Notes: generated by a model not told the origin, from the sequence alone. Shown: positions 1 through 19,336, numbered from the stretch's first letter. The stretch is 64,000 nucleotides of DNA from Lytechinus pictus (GCF_037042905.1 NC_087253.1:17783001-17847000); one strand, 5' to 3'. Made by a program: numbers and translations.

Positions 1-1750
1 TTTATCTGATAAATGTTGTAGTTTTATCTTCAAAATGGCCGCCAAACGCCCTAAAAGTAATATACAATGAGGAAGAGGACCAAAGAAATCACAAGAGTGA
101 GCACTGAAATGCATTTATTTGTGATAAATAAATGGGATACTGTCTACTGAAAAACATCATTTTCAACGAAATATATCATTCAGGTTTAAAGTTTGTGTTT
201 AATACTGTATTTTGACTTTCAAAATGGCCGCCATAGACATTGATTGTATTATGTACAATGCGATCTGGGAAATCAATTTTCACAGGAGTGAGCACCATAA
301 ATGCACGTAATTCTGATCTATGAGTAAAATATTGTCTGAAAGCATAATTTCTAACAAGATATATCAGTTCTCCTGCTAGGTAGGTGATAAATACTGTATT
401 TTGAAAGTCAAAATGGCCGCTACAGGCCCTAACAATATTATGTACAATGTGAATGGGGACAAATGATTTTAACAGATTTTCGCTTTGCTTGACTAAATGG
501 TGGTGTATGAGTAAAATATTGTCTGACAACATGATTACTAACGAAATATATCATATTATATAAAATTTAGGTGATTAATGTTATATTCAAAATTCAAAAT
601 GGCCGCCATATGCCCTTTTGGGAAAATTATCTGTCCTCATTCAAATTGTACATAATACAGTTAGGGCCTATGGCGGTCATTTTCAATTTCAGAATGCAGC
701 ATTTATCACCTTAATTACACCAGATATGATATATCTCGTTAGAAACCATGGTTTTAGACAATATTTCACTCTTACATCACAGTTACATGCATATTTTATT
801 ATTCCCACTGATTATAAGTTTTCCTAAACGCATGTAACATAATTTACTTAGGGCTTGTAGCGGTTATTTTCAATGTCGAAATACAGTATCCATCACTTAT
901 ATGGTAGAAGAAATGCTATATTTCATTAAAAATCATGCTTTCGAACAATATTTTAATCATACGAAAGGATTATATGGATTTCATAGTCAAGCAAATCCAA
1001 ATTCTTACAAAATTACATGTCCCCATTCACATTGTAGATAATATTGTTAGGGCCTATATAGGGGCCATTTTGAATTTAACAATACAGCATTTATCTCATG
1101 CATGACAAAAGAAATGATATGTTAAGCTAGAAAACATGTTTTCATACAATATTTAACTCGTATATCACAATTACATGCATTTCATGTTCTTATTCTTGTG
1201 AAAATTAGTTTCTCCATTCGCATTGTACATAATGTCAGGGCGTTTGGTGGCTTTTGAATACTAAAATGCTTAATTTATTACATACATGACAAGTCATAAC
1301 AAATGATAAATTTCGTTAGCAATCATGTTTTCATCCATTCGTTTACAAAAAATCACAATTACTTGCATTTAGTGCTCACTTTTGTGAAAATTATTTTTCC
1401 ACATTCATTTTGTAGATAATGTTGAATACAGCGGTCTATGGCGGCCATTTAACATATCAAGAAAATAAATATTTTTCAAAAATCGTTTTTTCAGAGTATT
1501 TTACTCCTGCAACACGATTACATACATTTTATAGCCAATCTGCAGGCAATTTTATGATTTTCATGGGTAATTTGCATATTTTGGCGGCCATATTGGATTT
1601 TGCCAATTTGCGGAAAATGCTCAAGGTTACACGAGTGGCATCATTCAGATTCGTAATCAGCAACCTCGAATTGACAAGAAACCATGGAAAATATGGTATA
1701 TATGAAAAAGCAAGGTTATACCTGTTCTATCCTGGACTATTAGTATAGGC
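1..1750. repeat. ~190-bp satellite array with head-to-head inversion
   Basis: A degenerate tandem repeat has a unit of about 190 bp, anchored by ATGGCCGCC. The anchor occurs in forward orientation near 35, 224, 413 and 599, spaced 186-189 bp. It then occurs in reverse orientation near 672, 859, 1061, 1246, 1440 and 1583. The polarity switches at about 610-670. Units also share a gatatatca block and a tgtacaat block. Short ORFs here are translations of the repeat and are not genes. Confidence 0.8.
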
Positions 1751-1759
1751 AGTCTAAGT

Positions 1760-2064
1760 TAAAACTGAGGGACTACGTCGGTGACGAGATAACGACCCCA
1801 GCTGCCGCCGGTTCTCCACCGACATGATTCGTCAAAACTCATGTCATCATTGGGGGCTCGACCTCGTCCACTAATTCGTTGAAGCCACATCTCTCTGATT
1901 TGGGGGCTATTCATCAAGGGGCAACTGTCTGCGGAGGCCGAGGCCGAGTGGAAGAGACATCGCAAGCTGCGGAGGCCAGGAACTGGACCGACCAGCAGGG
2001 CCGAGTGGGGCATTTCAAGCCAGAAGAGATGATGGGGGCTCTAGTCAACTATTGTTTAAGTTAA
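1760..2064 (+). other. GC-rich island, possible LTR-retroelement leader remnant
   Basis: This 300-bp block is much richer in GC than its flanks. It contains TGGGGGCTCG (about 1851-1860), which equals the primer-binding-site core complementary to the 3' end of tRNA-Pro. The block is preceded by a TCATCA-type end such as an LTR could supply. No gag, protease or polymerase reading frame follows, and no second LTR is visible. It could equally be an exon fragment of an unrecognised gene. Confidence 0.25.
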
Positions 2065-2219
2065 GTTATATTTTGTTATATCCAATGTATATTTCATGTA
2101 CAATCATTGTAAAAGAAATCAAAAGGAAACCACAGAATGACAAAAGAGATTTGATTAAATCCTTTTACTAACTGTAATCCTCACTTTTACGTATTCTTTA
2201 TTTGGTATCAAGCAGCAGT

Positions 2220-3357
2220 AGGTAAATAATTAAAAAAAGTCACTCCCACGTGACAATGAGTAATTGGAAATTTTCCTACATCAATAAGCGCGAGCAGAAC
2301 ATTTTTGATATTGTGATCTGAAACTTGATAATTTAAGTAGAGAACAAGCTGCGTATCTGAATAAACATGCGCGCGTGTTTCAGATTTCGACCAAGAATTT
2401 GGGTATTCTAAATATCTTTCTTATCATGAAAATCAATAAAGTGAGCGCGAAGCGATCTGAAAAAGGGTAAATTTAAGCTTTGTATTTCGAGTACTTTGTA
2501 GAAAAATTGTGAGGTTGAAATGGATCACAGTTAAAAAAGAGCTGATTATGTTTCATTATTATCACTTTGAGTTTTGACATAGGACCGGGACATTCTGTAT
2601 GGACATTGTGTCATCATATCAAAATGATGACTATCTTCCTAATTCTCTTCCTAAGCATGAGAGCGCCTGAAATTTGGACATTAAAAGCACTTTTGTAATT
2701 ATGAATAAGATGCATGAGTTAATATGTCTTCAACAATCAATGCGAGCGCAAATCGCAAGCCGAAAATAAAAATAATGAAAATAATGGGGATTTTAAGTAG
2801 TTTGTTTTAGAATTAATATTGAGATATACATAACTCACCGATCAAAATGCGAGCGTGCAGTGCTAGCTGATACGTTTTGACAATCTGACCTAAATAGGGA
2901 TATTTTGATAACTCTATGGAATACAGGAAAATAATAGGTACCTGACGAATCAAAATTATAATATGAAAATGATAATATTCAGACCATAAAACAGAAATTT
3001 TTAAAGAGCACTTTTTAAAAATCGATTTGTAAATCAAACAAAATAATGAAAGTTCTATTTCCGAGCTGAAATATGTTTTGTATATTGACTTCAAAATTTG
3101 ATATTTTAAGCTCCATACTGAGCAAGATATGTAAATCACCTAAAGGCCAAGCGAGAGCGAAAATTTTATATAGTGACATGAAAGATTTTTTATTTTTATT
3201 TTCCAAGTCTTCCCTTCATCTTATTTTATTCACTCCTCTTCCTCCTCTTATGTTTCCCCTTCTTTTTTATCCTCTCTTTTCCTTTTTTTTCTTTCTTTCC
3301 CCTTTTTTTGCTCCTCCAATAGGGGGGGGGGGGGGCGGGCCCCCTCTTGATCCGCCA
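2220..3357 (-). mobile_element. Truncated minus-strand copy of the GCGCTTCGCG-array element
   Basis: Read on the minus strand, this block parallels 23057-23900. It starts with a GGCGGATC-type end followed by a poly-G/C tract (about 3320-3357), then a purine-rich stretch, then AT-rich DNA punctuated by GCGAGCGC/GAAGCG motifs. Conceptual translations of the two copies agree over tens of residues, so they are the same family. The distal end (below about 2220) is not recognisable, so this copy is probably truncated. Confidence 0.6.
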
Positions 3358-3362
3358 ATGAA

Positions 3363-3735
3363 AACACATTCGAATCCACCACGGCCTAGCGACCTTTGGC
3401 AAGACGTTAATCCACACTTTTCCACTCTCCACCCAGGTGTTAAATGCGAAAGCCTATCTTTTTTTTAAAACAAACAAGTGCACCAATTCTGCATATAGCA
3501 TTTCCATTTATTTGAAGCAGGATAAAAGAGCATTGTAGATTAAATGCCTTGCTCACGGGCATAGGTGCCGCGGCGATACTTAATTGGAACTCTTGTTGGA
3601 ATACTCCCCAGGGAGTAGAGAAATGCATACATTGTGTGCGGGCATGCCAGGATCCTATGACCGGGTTAATAATAAGTATTTGTAAGAGCTTAGAGACGTC
3701 GTTCCAATGTATTAAGCGCTATAAAGCAATTGTAA
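3363..3735 (+). repeat. tRNA-derived SINE, 5' truncated
   Basis: This matches the body of the fuller SINE at 12061-12400. The shared parts are a remnant TTCGAATCC B box, the CTTTGGCAAG..GTTAATCCACAC block, the GGAACTCTTGTTGGAA..CTCCCCAGGGAG block and an AAGCGCTATAAAGCA tail region. Most of the tRNA-like head is missing because the copy abuts the element ending at about 3357. Confidence 0.65.
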
Positions 3736-4066
3736 GAAAAGTGGTCTAAGCATGTTTTTTTAGTTTTATTTGGGGAATCAGGTCATTTTAGTAACTGTTT
3801 CAATTAGCTTTTGGTAAATCCTTGTATACGGGGAACCAAACGTTGCAATTATAGGCGCATATACATACGATCCACCATTTCTTTCCTGTTTGTGCCAATT
3901 AACTATCGCGGAATTAAAGGTAGAGTTAAAAATCACTGACTCTGATTATGTGCATCGCAGAAGAATACCTTAACCACTTGAAAATTTGGCCAAACAGATG
4001 AAGTGGAAGGCTAGGCACGGTGGCATCCTGTTAGGAAAACCGAGGCAATTTGGATCCGTGGCCGTC

Positions 4067-4352
4067 TTAATAGGTTCAACCGTTACAGGTGCAGACTAGA
4101 TGTCACACTTGGAGCACCTTAAGGTGCAACATTGTATCTTTTGGAAAGGTACATCTTTCGACTTCTCTTGAATGTGCAAATAAGAACCTTTGGGGTGCAA
4201 TTCTGCACTGCACCTTATATATGCAACTTTGCACCTTTCAGAGAGGTGCAAAGATGCACCTTTCCAAAAAAGTACAAAGTTGCACTTCAAAGGTGCTCCT
4301 AGTGTGACATCTGATCTGCCTTTAAAGGTGCATAGTTGAACCTATTTCTCTT
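4067..4352. mobile_element. Palindromic MITE with GGTGCA repeats
   Basis: Long imperfect terminal inverted repeats run AATAGGTTCAAC..GATGTCACACTTGGAGCACC on the left and GGTGCTCCTAGTGTGACATC..GTTGAACCTATT on the right. The inside is built of AAGGTGCAA/TTGCACCTT units and would fold into one hairpin. No coding sequence is present. The target-site duplication is unclear. Confidence 0.65.
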
Positions 4353-4534
4353 AGTGTGCTCTTCTCGAGCCATATACCTTTTCTGCTTCATTCATACATG
4401 TCATTTGCCTCATCATTTTTGCAATTTCTTTAATTTCATTTATTCATTATATGTATAATCATGTCAATATATGCAATCAAGACCTTCATCCAGCAGGACC
4501 GTCGTACCGGGTTTCATCCTGCGATCCCGATGTA

Positions 4535-7500
4535 ATGTAATTAATCATCTATAGTGAACTTAATCATCTACAGTGCAATCAATCATCTACAATGCAATCA
4601 ATCATCTACAGTGCAATCAGTCATCAACAATGCAATCAATCATCTACAATGCAATCAATAATCTACAGTGCAATCAATCATTTACAATGCAATCAATCAT
4701 CTACAATGCAATCAATCATCTACAATGCAATCAATCATCTACAGTGCAATCACTCATCTACAATGCAATCAATCATCTACAGTGCAATCAATCATCTACA
4801 GGGCAATCAATCATCTACAGGGTAATCAAATCATCTACAGGGTAATCAAATCATCCCCAGTGCTATCAATCATCTACAGGGCAATCAATTATCTACAATG
4901 CAATCAATCATCTACAGTGCAATTAATCATCAACAATGCAATCAATCATCAACAGTGCAATCAATCATCTACAGGGTAATCAAATCATCTACAATGCAAT
5001 CAATCATCTACAGGGTATTCGAATCATCTACAGTGCAATCAATCATCTACAATGCAATCAATCATCTACAGTGCAATTAATCATCTACAGTGCAATCAAT
5101 TATCTACAGGGTAATCAAATCATCTACAATGCAATCAATCATCTACAGGGCAATCAACCATCTACAGTGCAATCAATCATCTACAGGGTAAACAAATCAT
5201 ATACAGTACAATCAGTCATCTACAATGCAATCAATCATCTACAGGGCAATCAACCATCTACAGTGCAATCAATCATCTACAGGGTAAACAAATCATCTAC
5301 AGTGCAATCAGTCATCTACAATGCAATCAATCATATACAGTACAATCAGTCATCTACAATGCAATCAATCATCTACAGTGCAATTAATCATCTACAGTGC
5401 AATCAATCATCTACATGGTAATCAAATCATCTACAGTGCAATCAATCATATACAGGGTAATCAAATCATCTACAATGCAATCAATCATCTACAGGGTATT
5501 CGAATCATCTACAGTGCAATCAATCATCTACAGTGCAATGAATCATCTACAGGGCAATCAAATCATCTACAGTGCAACCAATCATCTACAATGCAATCAA
5601 TCATAACAGTGCATAAGTCATCTACAGGGAAATCAAATCATCTACAGTGCAATCAATCATCTAAAGTGCAATCAACCATCTACATTGAATTTAATCATCT
5701 ACAATGCAATCAATCATCTACAGGCAATCAACCATCTACAGTGCAATCAACCATCTACAATACAATCAATCATCTACAGGGTAATGGATCATCTACAGTG
5801 CAATCATTAATGTACAGTGCAATCAATCTTCTACAATGCAATCAATCATCTACAATGCAATCAAACATCTACAGGGTAATACATCATCTACAATGCAATC
5901 TATCATCTACAGGGCAATCAATCATCAACAGGGTTATAAAATCATCTAAAGTGCAATTAATCATCTAGAGTGCAATCAATTATCTATAGGGTAATCAATC
6001 ATCTACAGTGCCATCAATTATCTGCAGTGCAATCAATCATCTACAGGGTAATCAAATCATATACAGTGCAGTCAATGATCTACAGTGCAATCAATTATCT
6101 ACAGGATAATTAAATCATCTACAGTGCAATCAATCATCTACAGTGCAATCAATTATCTACAGGATAATTAAATCATCTACAGTGCAATCAATCATCTACA
6201 GTGCAATCAATTATCTACAGGGTATACGAATCATCTACAGTGCAATCAATCATCTACAGTGCAATCAATCATCTACAGTGCAATCAATCATCTACAATGT
6301 AATCAATCATCTACAGTGCAATCAATCATCTACAGTGCAATCAATCATATACAGGGTGATCAATCATCTACAGTGCAATCAATCATCTACAGTGCAATCA
6401 ATCATCTACCTACATGGTAATCAAATCATCTACAGTGCAATCAATCATATACAGGGTAATCAAATCATCTACAATGCAATCAATCATCTACAGGGTATTC
6501 GAATCATCTACAGTGCAATCAATCATCTACAGTGCAATGAATCATCTACAGGGCAATCAAATCATCTACAGTGCAACCAATCATCTACAATGCAATCAAT
6601 CATAACAGTGCATAAGTCATCTACAGGGAAATCAAATCATCTACAGTGCAATCAATCATCTAAAGTGCAATCAACCATCTACATTGAATTTAATCATCTA
6701 CAATGCAATCAATCATCTACAGGCAATCAACAATCTACAGTGCAATCAACCATCTACAATACAATCAATCATCTACAGGGTAATGGATCATCTACAGTGC
6801 AATCATTAATGTACAGTGCAATCAATCTTCTACAATGCAATCAATCATCTACAATGCAATCAAACATCTACAGGGTAATAAATCATCTACAATGCAATCT
6901 ATCATCTACAGGGCAATCAATCATCAACAGGGTTATAAAATCATCTAAAGTGCAATTAATCATCTAGAGTGCAATCAATTATCTATAGGGTAATCAATCA
7001 TCTACAGTGCCATCAATTATCTGCAGTGCAATCAATCATCTACAGGGTAATCAAATCATCTACAGTGCAATCAATGATCTACAGTGCAATCAATTATCTA
7101 CAGGATAATTAAATCATCTACAGTGCAATCAATGATCTACAGTGCAATCAATTATCTACAGGGTAATCAAATCATCTACAATGTAATCAATCATCTACAG
7201 TGCAATCAATCATCTACAGTGCAATCAATCATATACAGGGTGATCAATCATCTACAGTGCAATCAATCATCTACAGTGCAATCAATCATCTACAGGGTAA
7301 AGGATCATCTACAGTGCAATCAATGATCTACAGTGCAATCAATTATCTACAGGGTAATCAAATCATCTACAATGTAATCAATCATCTACAGTGCAATCAA
7401 TCATCTACAGTGCAATCAATCATATACAGGGTGATCAATCATCTACAGTGCAATCAATTATCTACAGGATAATTAAATCATCTACAATGCAATCAATCAT

Positions 7501-7580
7501 CTACAATGCAATCAATCATCTACAGTGCAATCAATCATCTACAGGGTAAAGGATCATCTACAGGGTAATGGATCATATAC
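4535..7580. repeat. 19-bp minisatellite (CAATCAATCATCTACAGTG), ~160 units
   Basis: About 3 kb consists of 19-20-bp units of the form CAATCAATCATCTACAGTG, with variants ending in AATG, GGG or GGGTAAT. Because 19 is not a multiple of 3 and the unit has no plus-strand stop, all three forward frames stay open for long stretches. The many ORFs here rich in Q-S-I-I-Y-N-A-I-N-H are artefacts. A block of about 650 bp at 5413-6060 recurs almost unchanged at 6412-7070, an offset of about 999 bp, so a higher-order duplication is superimposed. Confidence 0.95.
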
Positions 7581-7711
7581 GTGACATTCAATTTGGTTGG
7601 TCTGGCAATATAACTATTTCTCCTTTCGGGCAAAATAGTAATTGCGAGACATACATCGGATGAATTATTTTCATTATACTTCCCAATCCCTGATAAATTT
7701 GTATACTATCA

Positions 7712-7922
7712 TTAGTGGTGGCACCAGGATTTTTATATTTGGCATTGGGCAAAAGACCATATTTTGGCTGGAGGGTGCCTGAAGAGGCAGGCGCATTTAC
7801 TAGAGATCTTTCTTCTTCAGTTTTCAAAATTTCTTTGGAGAAACGGGGGGGGGGGGGGGCAACAATTCTGGCTGGAGGGGGTAAATTTCCCCAACCCCCA
7901 TGCCCTCTTGGTGCTACCACTG
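7712..7922. mobile_element. Short hAT-like MITE
   Basis: Inverted ends AGTGGTGGCACCAGGA (left) and CTTGGTGCTACCACTG (right) bracket about 210 bp that include a poly-G tract at 7848-7859. The AGTGG..GGCACCA termini resemble hAT-type ends. No convincing target-site duplication was found. Confidence 0.45.
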
Positions 7923-8076
7923 ATTATAGCCAACCTATTTGAGGATTACATATAATTACCAAGGATTGCAAAGTTTTGTAATGATAAATTTTATGCAACC
8001 AGGTATTTTGCTTCAAAATAAGAGCCTGAGCTTTATAAAATATAAGGCAGGACAATAATGATTACTTCAAACCATC

Positions 8077-8082
8077 TTTATT
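8077..8082 (-). terminator. Candidate poly(A) signal of the amylase gene
   Basis: AATAAA on the minus strand lies about 260 nt beyond the amylase stop codon. It is the first exact hexamer noticed there. Confidence 0.5.
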
Positions 8083-8339
8083 GTATTTGTTATATTCGGC
8101 TCCATAAGACGAGATGTGTAGGCCAACGAAACTAGTCGGTATTAAACCTTTATCAGTAGGCCTACGTTTCATCTAATATCCTGTTTATATGGAAGATGCA
8201 TTTAGAAACCTGGCAAACGTATTAGATTTTGTTAACGTGTTATAGATATAGTTTCATAAATTTTAGTTGTGACTAAGTATATCTGATGAGCTAAATAGCT
8301 TTAACCCAATTTTGCACAAATGGAGCCTCACTAAGGTGA

Positions 8340-15096
<6,757 letters not shown>

Positions 15097-15117
15097 AATT
15101 TTCAGTTGAACCTGAAA

Positions 15118-15365
15118 ATTTCAATTCAATTTATTTATTTCATTTTCAACAGAACAAAGTAATGTGGTCAAAATAGTTACAGTGAACTTATACAGACAAA
15201 ATAAATTCAGGCATGTACAGTATATGATATTTATCTATAAGTAAAAGCAAAACAAAACAGAGTATTATACATAAGCAAAATATCATAACCATTTTAAAAT
15301 AAAATTCTGAGAAAATGGAGGGATCCACTAAAAAGCAGTGCTTGTATTGTGTGGACCCCTTAACC
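15118..15365 (-). mobile_element. LINE 3' end directly upstream of the amylase start
   Basis: On the minus strand it has a hairpin GGGGTCCAC..GTGGATCCC with loop ACAAGCACTGCTTTTTA, followed by a 3' end AATAAATAAATTGAATTG. The same family recurs at 36535-36795. The end lies about 22 nt from the amylase ATG, so this insertion is in the promoter, the 5' UTR or a UTR intron. Confidence 0.65.
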
Positions 15366-15629
15366 TGAAAAGAATGAGGGAATAAGATAAGTGGGGTTTT
15401 TATGTCGCAGATTGCTTTTATCTTTTTTTTTAACGAAAAAGGGTATATTAGGGGACTTGTTTCGTTGACGGTCTAGGAGACGGTTTCATGAAAGTTGTCA
15501 ACACTTGACAATCTGTCCTTCTCCGACAGTTACCATATTAACAGTCATAGGCTTTGAGCCAACCAAAGTCAAGGATTTCACTAAAATTGTCAGCACTGAC
15601 AATGTAGCCGTGGTTTAATGAGCCAAAAA

Positions 15630-15819
15630 TTTGGAGGGGGCAATACATGGCGTATCGGGCAATTTTTTTTTAAGTTCTGAGCGAGCAAATATTTTGACAT
15701 ATTTATTTTTCCAAAATCCAATTTCGCGATAGATTTGACATAATACTTCAAAAATAATATCATAATGTTACCCTTTTATCTTTCTTTTTCTTTCCTTTTC
15801 TCTTTTTTTTTCTTTGTCG

Positions 15820-15850
<31 letters not shown>

Positions 15851-15895
15851 GGGGGGGGAAGCACCCAAAGCCCACCATCTATACGCCACCGCAAT
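15630..15895. mobile_element. MITE with T-tract/G-tract junction
   Basis: Ends ACATGGCGTATCGGG and CTATACGCCACCGC are inverted and similar. Inside is a run of about 28 T followed by 8 G (15823-15858). A related fragment in the opposite orientation is at 20910-21010. Confidence 0.45.
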
Positions 15896-16404
15896 ATAGT
15901 CAGTGTTAACAACTTCATGCACCACTCACAATGTCCATAATTGATTTAGGTTGTTGGGAAGGGGTAAGCAAAAGTTTAAGGATTACTTGTCATGAGGGGG
16001 CGACTAGAACAAGCTAGAACCCATTTTGTATTTTTATATATAAATTCGAGAATCTGATGAAAAGTAAGTTTGGGTTTCGGACAAAAGGGGGTTTAAAAGA
16101 AATGAAGGGCGAGACTCTCTCTGCAACCCCCCCCCCCCCCCACCAGCGCATATCCAATGAACCTTTAGGTCCTACAATGCAGTTTTGAATCTTTTTGTTT
16201 TATTTCGAATTATAATTTGTTTACTCGGTGTGTATTTTTCCCGGTTCATTCAAAACAGTAAAAACGTTATTTAAAATTTCATGCAACGCTGTTTACTTTA
16301 TGAATCTTACAGCAGTTGCTTAAAAGTTTAAACAACCATGCTTAATTTATTGGGTACAAAATATTTGTTGTTCAAGATTTTTTAACACCTATTTAAACGA
16401 TTAC

Positions 16405-16825
16405 ACTTCGTAATTCCGAAGGTTCTTTATTCCGAAGGTTCGTAATTCCGAAACACGTAAATTGCCTATATACCTCGATGATTGTTAATCCGAAAACCTA
16501 AAAGGGTTCGTTAATCCGAACATTTGAGGCGTTATTCCGAAGGTTCGTTATTCCGAGGGTTCGATAATCCGAAAACGAAATAAGGTTCGATGTTCCGAGG
16601 GTTCGTTAATCCGAAACGAAATAAGGTTCGTTGTTCCGAAGGTTCGTTAGTCCGAAAACGAAATAAGGTTAGTTAATCATTTAGTTTTCGGACTAACGAA
16701 CCTTCGGAATTACGAACCTCATTCCGTTTTCGGATTAACAAACCCTCTGAATTACGTACCTTATTTCGTTTTCGGACAAACGAACCTTCGGAATTACGAA
16801 CCTTCGGAATAACGAACCTTTATGC
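16405..16825. mobile_element. Palindromic minisatellite (foldback) element, TTCGTTATTCCGAAGG family
   Basis: About a dozen 16-25-bp units of the form GGTTCGTTATTCCGAA, some extended by AACGAAATAA, run forward to about 16670. They then run reverse-complemented (TTCGGAATTACGAACC) to about 16825. The whole can fold into one long hairpin. No ORF is present. Confidence 0.8.
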
Positions 16826-16953
16826 GGTTGCAATTTAAATTGCTGATACTGCAGTAAGATTCATGATTATAGTAAGCAACGTCGTATATTAAACAATTTT
16901 TTTTATACTGTGCAAAGGATGAGGAACAGAAATAAATCAAAATTAATTGTATT

Positions 16954-18074
16954 TTAAAGGTGCGGTTCACCCTGACGAAAAGTTTGTTGTAAAAAAAATA
17001 CAAAAAAAGTAATTAAGAAATACCTGTCACGGTTTGAGGAAAATTAATCAAAGATTAAGAAAGTCAATAGGCCGATTTATTGTGTAACAGAAAATACCAC
17101 TTAATGATTTTCATTTATTTAAGATATGTTTGAGGATTTATATACAAAACAATTGTTCATTATCTTGATGTCAAGTTTCAGATATGTATTTTCTTGTCCA
17201 GAATTTTGTTATGAAAAATGTTGCAAAAACCAATAAATGAAATGAAATGAAATGAAATATAGAATTTGACTTCTTTTTACTCGTGACGTCAAATGCGATC
17301 AGCTATTCCACATGCTATGTAATATAAAACGCATAAATTTCATTTTTGAATGGTTTGATTTGCTTTGATTTTATTTATTTATATTTCTTCTACATAACAA
17401 TAATATAACATGAACATAACAAATACATTTTGGCAATATACGTACCATTGAATACAAAATCAGTTGTAGAAGATGGATTGCCATTGTAAGCAAAAATGCT
17501 TGAAAATAGGACAAACCGAAACCGTAATATTAATTATATAATCATATTATGAGCAGAATGAATGACTGCGAATTATTAAAGTATCAATTGAATAAAAAGA
17601 TAGAAAATCAAACAAGCACTTGCTATAATATATAATCATGAAGAAAAACGATAATAGTGGTAAAAATGAAGATAATGATGATGATGATGATAATGATGAT
17701 AATGATGATGATGATAATGATGATGATGGTGGTGGAAGTCATGATGATGGTGGTGGAAATGATGATAAAGTTATAGTTTGTGATGACTATTGTTTCCTTG
17801 CAGGAGCGGATGTGAAATGATTTATCTGTTGATATGGAAGGTATATATACAATAAGAATCAATTTTTTTTTTTTTTTCAGGGGGGGGGGTTACAGTTCAT
17901 TGATTCTTTTTACTTAGCCATACATGGGACACTGCTCGAATATGACGTCAGAAATCAAAATAAATTGAAATCATAAATTTTTCATCTTTCATGTATGGAC
18001 CCTTCTCAAACATTCACCAATATATTTTTTCTTTTATTTAGAAAAAAGTTCGCTGGGGTGAACTTACCCTTTAA
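16954..18074. mobile_element. TTAA-flanked (piggyBac-like) MITE, 1.1 kb
   Basis: TTAA at 16954-16957 and 18071-18074 flanks inverted ends AGGTGCGGTTCACCCTGACG and GCTGGGGTGAACTTACCCT. TTAA duplication with short inverted ends is the hallmark of piggyBac-type elements. It carries a probable LINE tail (ATGAA repeats, about 17235-17260) and a GAT microsatellite, so it has itself been invaded. Confidence 0.65.
17655..17765 (+). repeat. GAT/GATAAT microsatellite
   Basis: Imperfect trinucleotide run of GAT with AAT and GGT variants. The Asp-rich and Ile-rich frames on the two strands are repeat translations only. Confidence 0.85.
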
Positions 18075-18989
18075 GGCAATCATCGGAAAACGTAGGCTTA
18101 TATGATTGGCATGCGAAAAGATTTTCGAATAAAACGTCGTAACATTTAATGCCAATATTTAGACATTTAATATCGTGCTAAACAACGTTCTAAAAAATAG
18201 TGCGAATATATGTTGAAATCCGTGGATATAATATTTTGTGAAAAAAGGGGCAAAATTCAATATCTAATCATAGTAATATCATGGTTATTGCATTTTTATC
18301 AGCTCCGATTTGCATTTATATTCTTCTGTATTTGAAACAAAATTTGGACAAACTTGAACTACCATTCCTTGGTTTAAATGCAATGATGACATTGAACGGG
18401 AAAAACTACAGTCGGCTATAGTTCTCTAACAATTATTTTGATCCTCATATAAAAATTTGATTCATTCATATTATGAGAAAATAAGCAATATGGGACTTGT
18501 GTGAAAATCGGATTATGTGCAGGTTCTTAATTTCGGAAGTTCTGTTGTTTTTCACAGTATTTATCAGCAGAAAATATACATAAGAAATATTGATGATCCC
18601 ATATTATTGATATAGGCCGACTTTATTTGCAAATTAATTTATATTGATTATTTTTTGCCCACCACCCCTAAGCCCACAATAAGTCGCCCAAAATGTTTTT
18701 AAAGACTTTTCTAAAATAGAAAAGCAGATCTTAAGCTATGAAATTATATTAACCGGGTTTCAAAAGAAACTGATCATGCAAACTCTTTCAAGGCACTGCA
18801 CAAATTCCACTCAGTCAAAATTAACGATACTTTTACACAGGCTAGCTTCTATAATCTTTACTAAGCACATGCCAATAATTAAGAAATAATAATAATTAAG
18901 AAATTACTTCAATCACAATCCTAATGTTATGTTTATTGTATGATTTAATCTTATTTATATGTCCATTGTAAAATATGTATATGTTATTT

Positions 18990-19085
18990 TTATCGTTGCA
19001 GGGCCTCTTTGTAAATCAGTTCTATAACTGAAAGGGCTACCCTGCGTAAATAAAACTGAAATAAATAAGTAATAAATAAATAGCC
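18990..19085 (+). mobile_element. CR1/L2-like LINE 3' end
   Basis: It has the form GCAGGGCCTCTTTGTAAATC..GGGCTACCCTGC, a 3' hairpin, followed by AATAAAACTGAAATAAATAA, a simple-repeat tail. This architecture is typical of CR1/L2 clade 3' ends. Nothing coding remains. Confidence 0.6.
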
Positions 19086-19336
19086 CCTCACATCAATTAT
19101 TGGTTTCAGAATCCAAAGTCAGAAAATTGCAAAGGAAGATCAATGAAAAAAAATGGGATTAAGCAAACTTAACAGTTATTACAAATGTTATTCACAGGCA
19201 TGTGCAAGTGACTGGCTCAATAAAAAAGAAGCTAATTAAAGGAAGTTAACATCAACATGTTACATTACTAGAACAATCACACAGCCACACATAGTTCCCC
19301 GGGGTATGTCGCGGTAAGAGCGGGGCATAAAATCTG

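Noticed and set aside
4573..7472. Many 60-274-residue ORFs rich in Gln, Ser, Ile, Tyr, Asn
   Set aside because: Translations of a stop-free 19-bp repeat in three frames; no start context, domain or codon bias of a gene.
4535..7580. CRISPR array
   Set aside because: Units are contiguous with no unique spacers, and the DNA is clearly eukaryotic with spliced genes.
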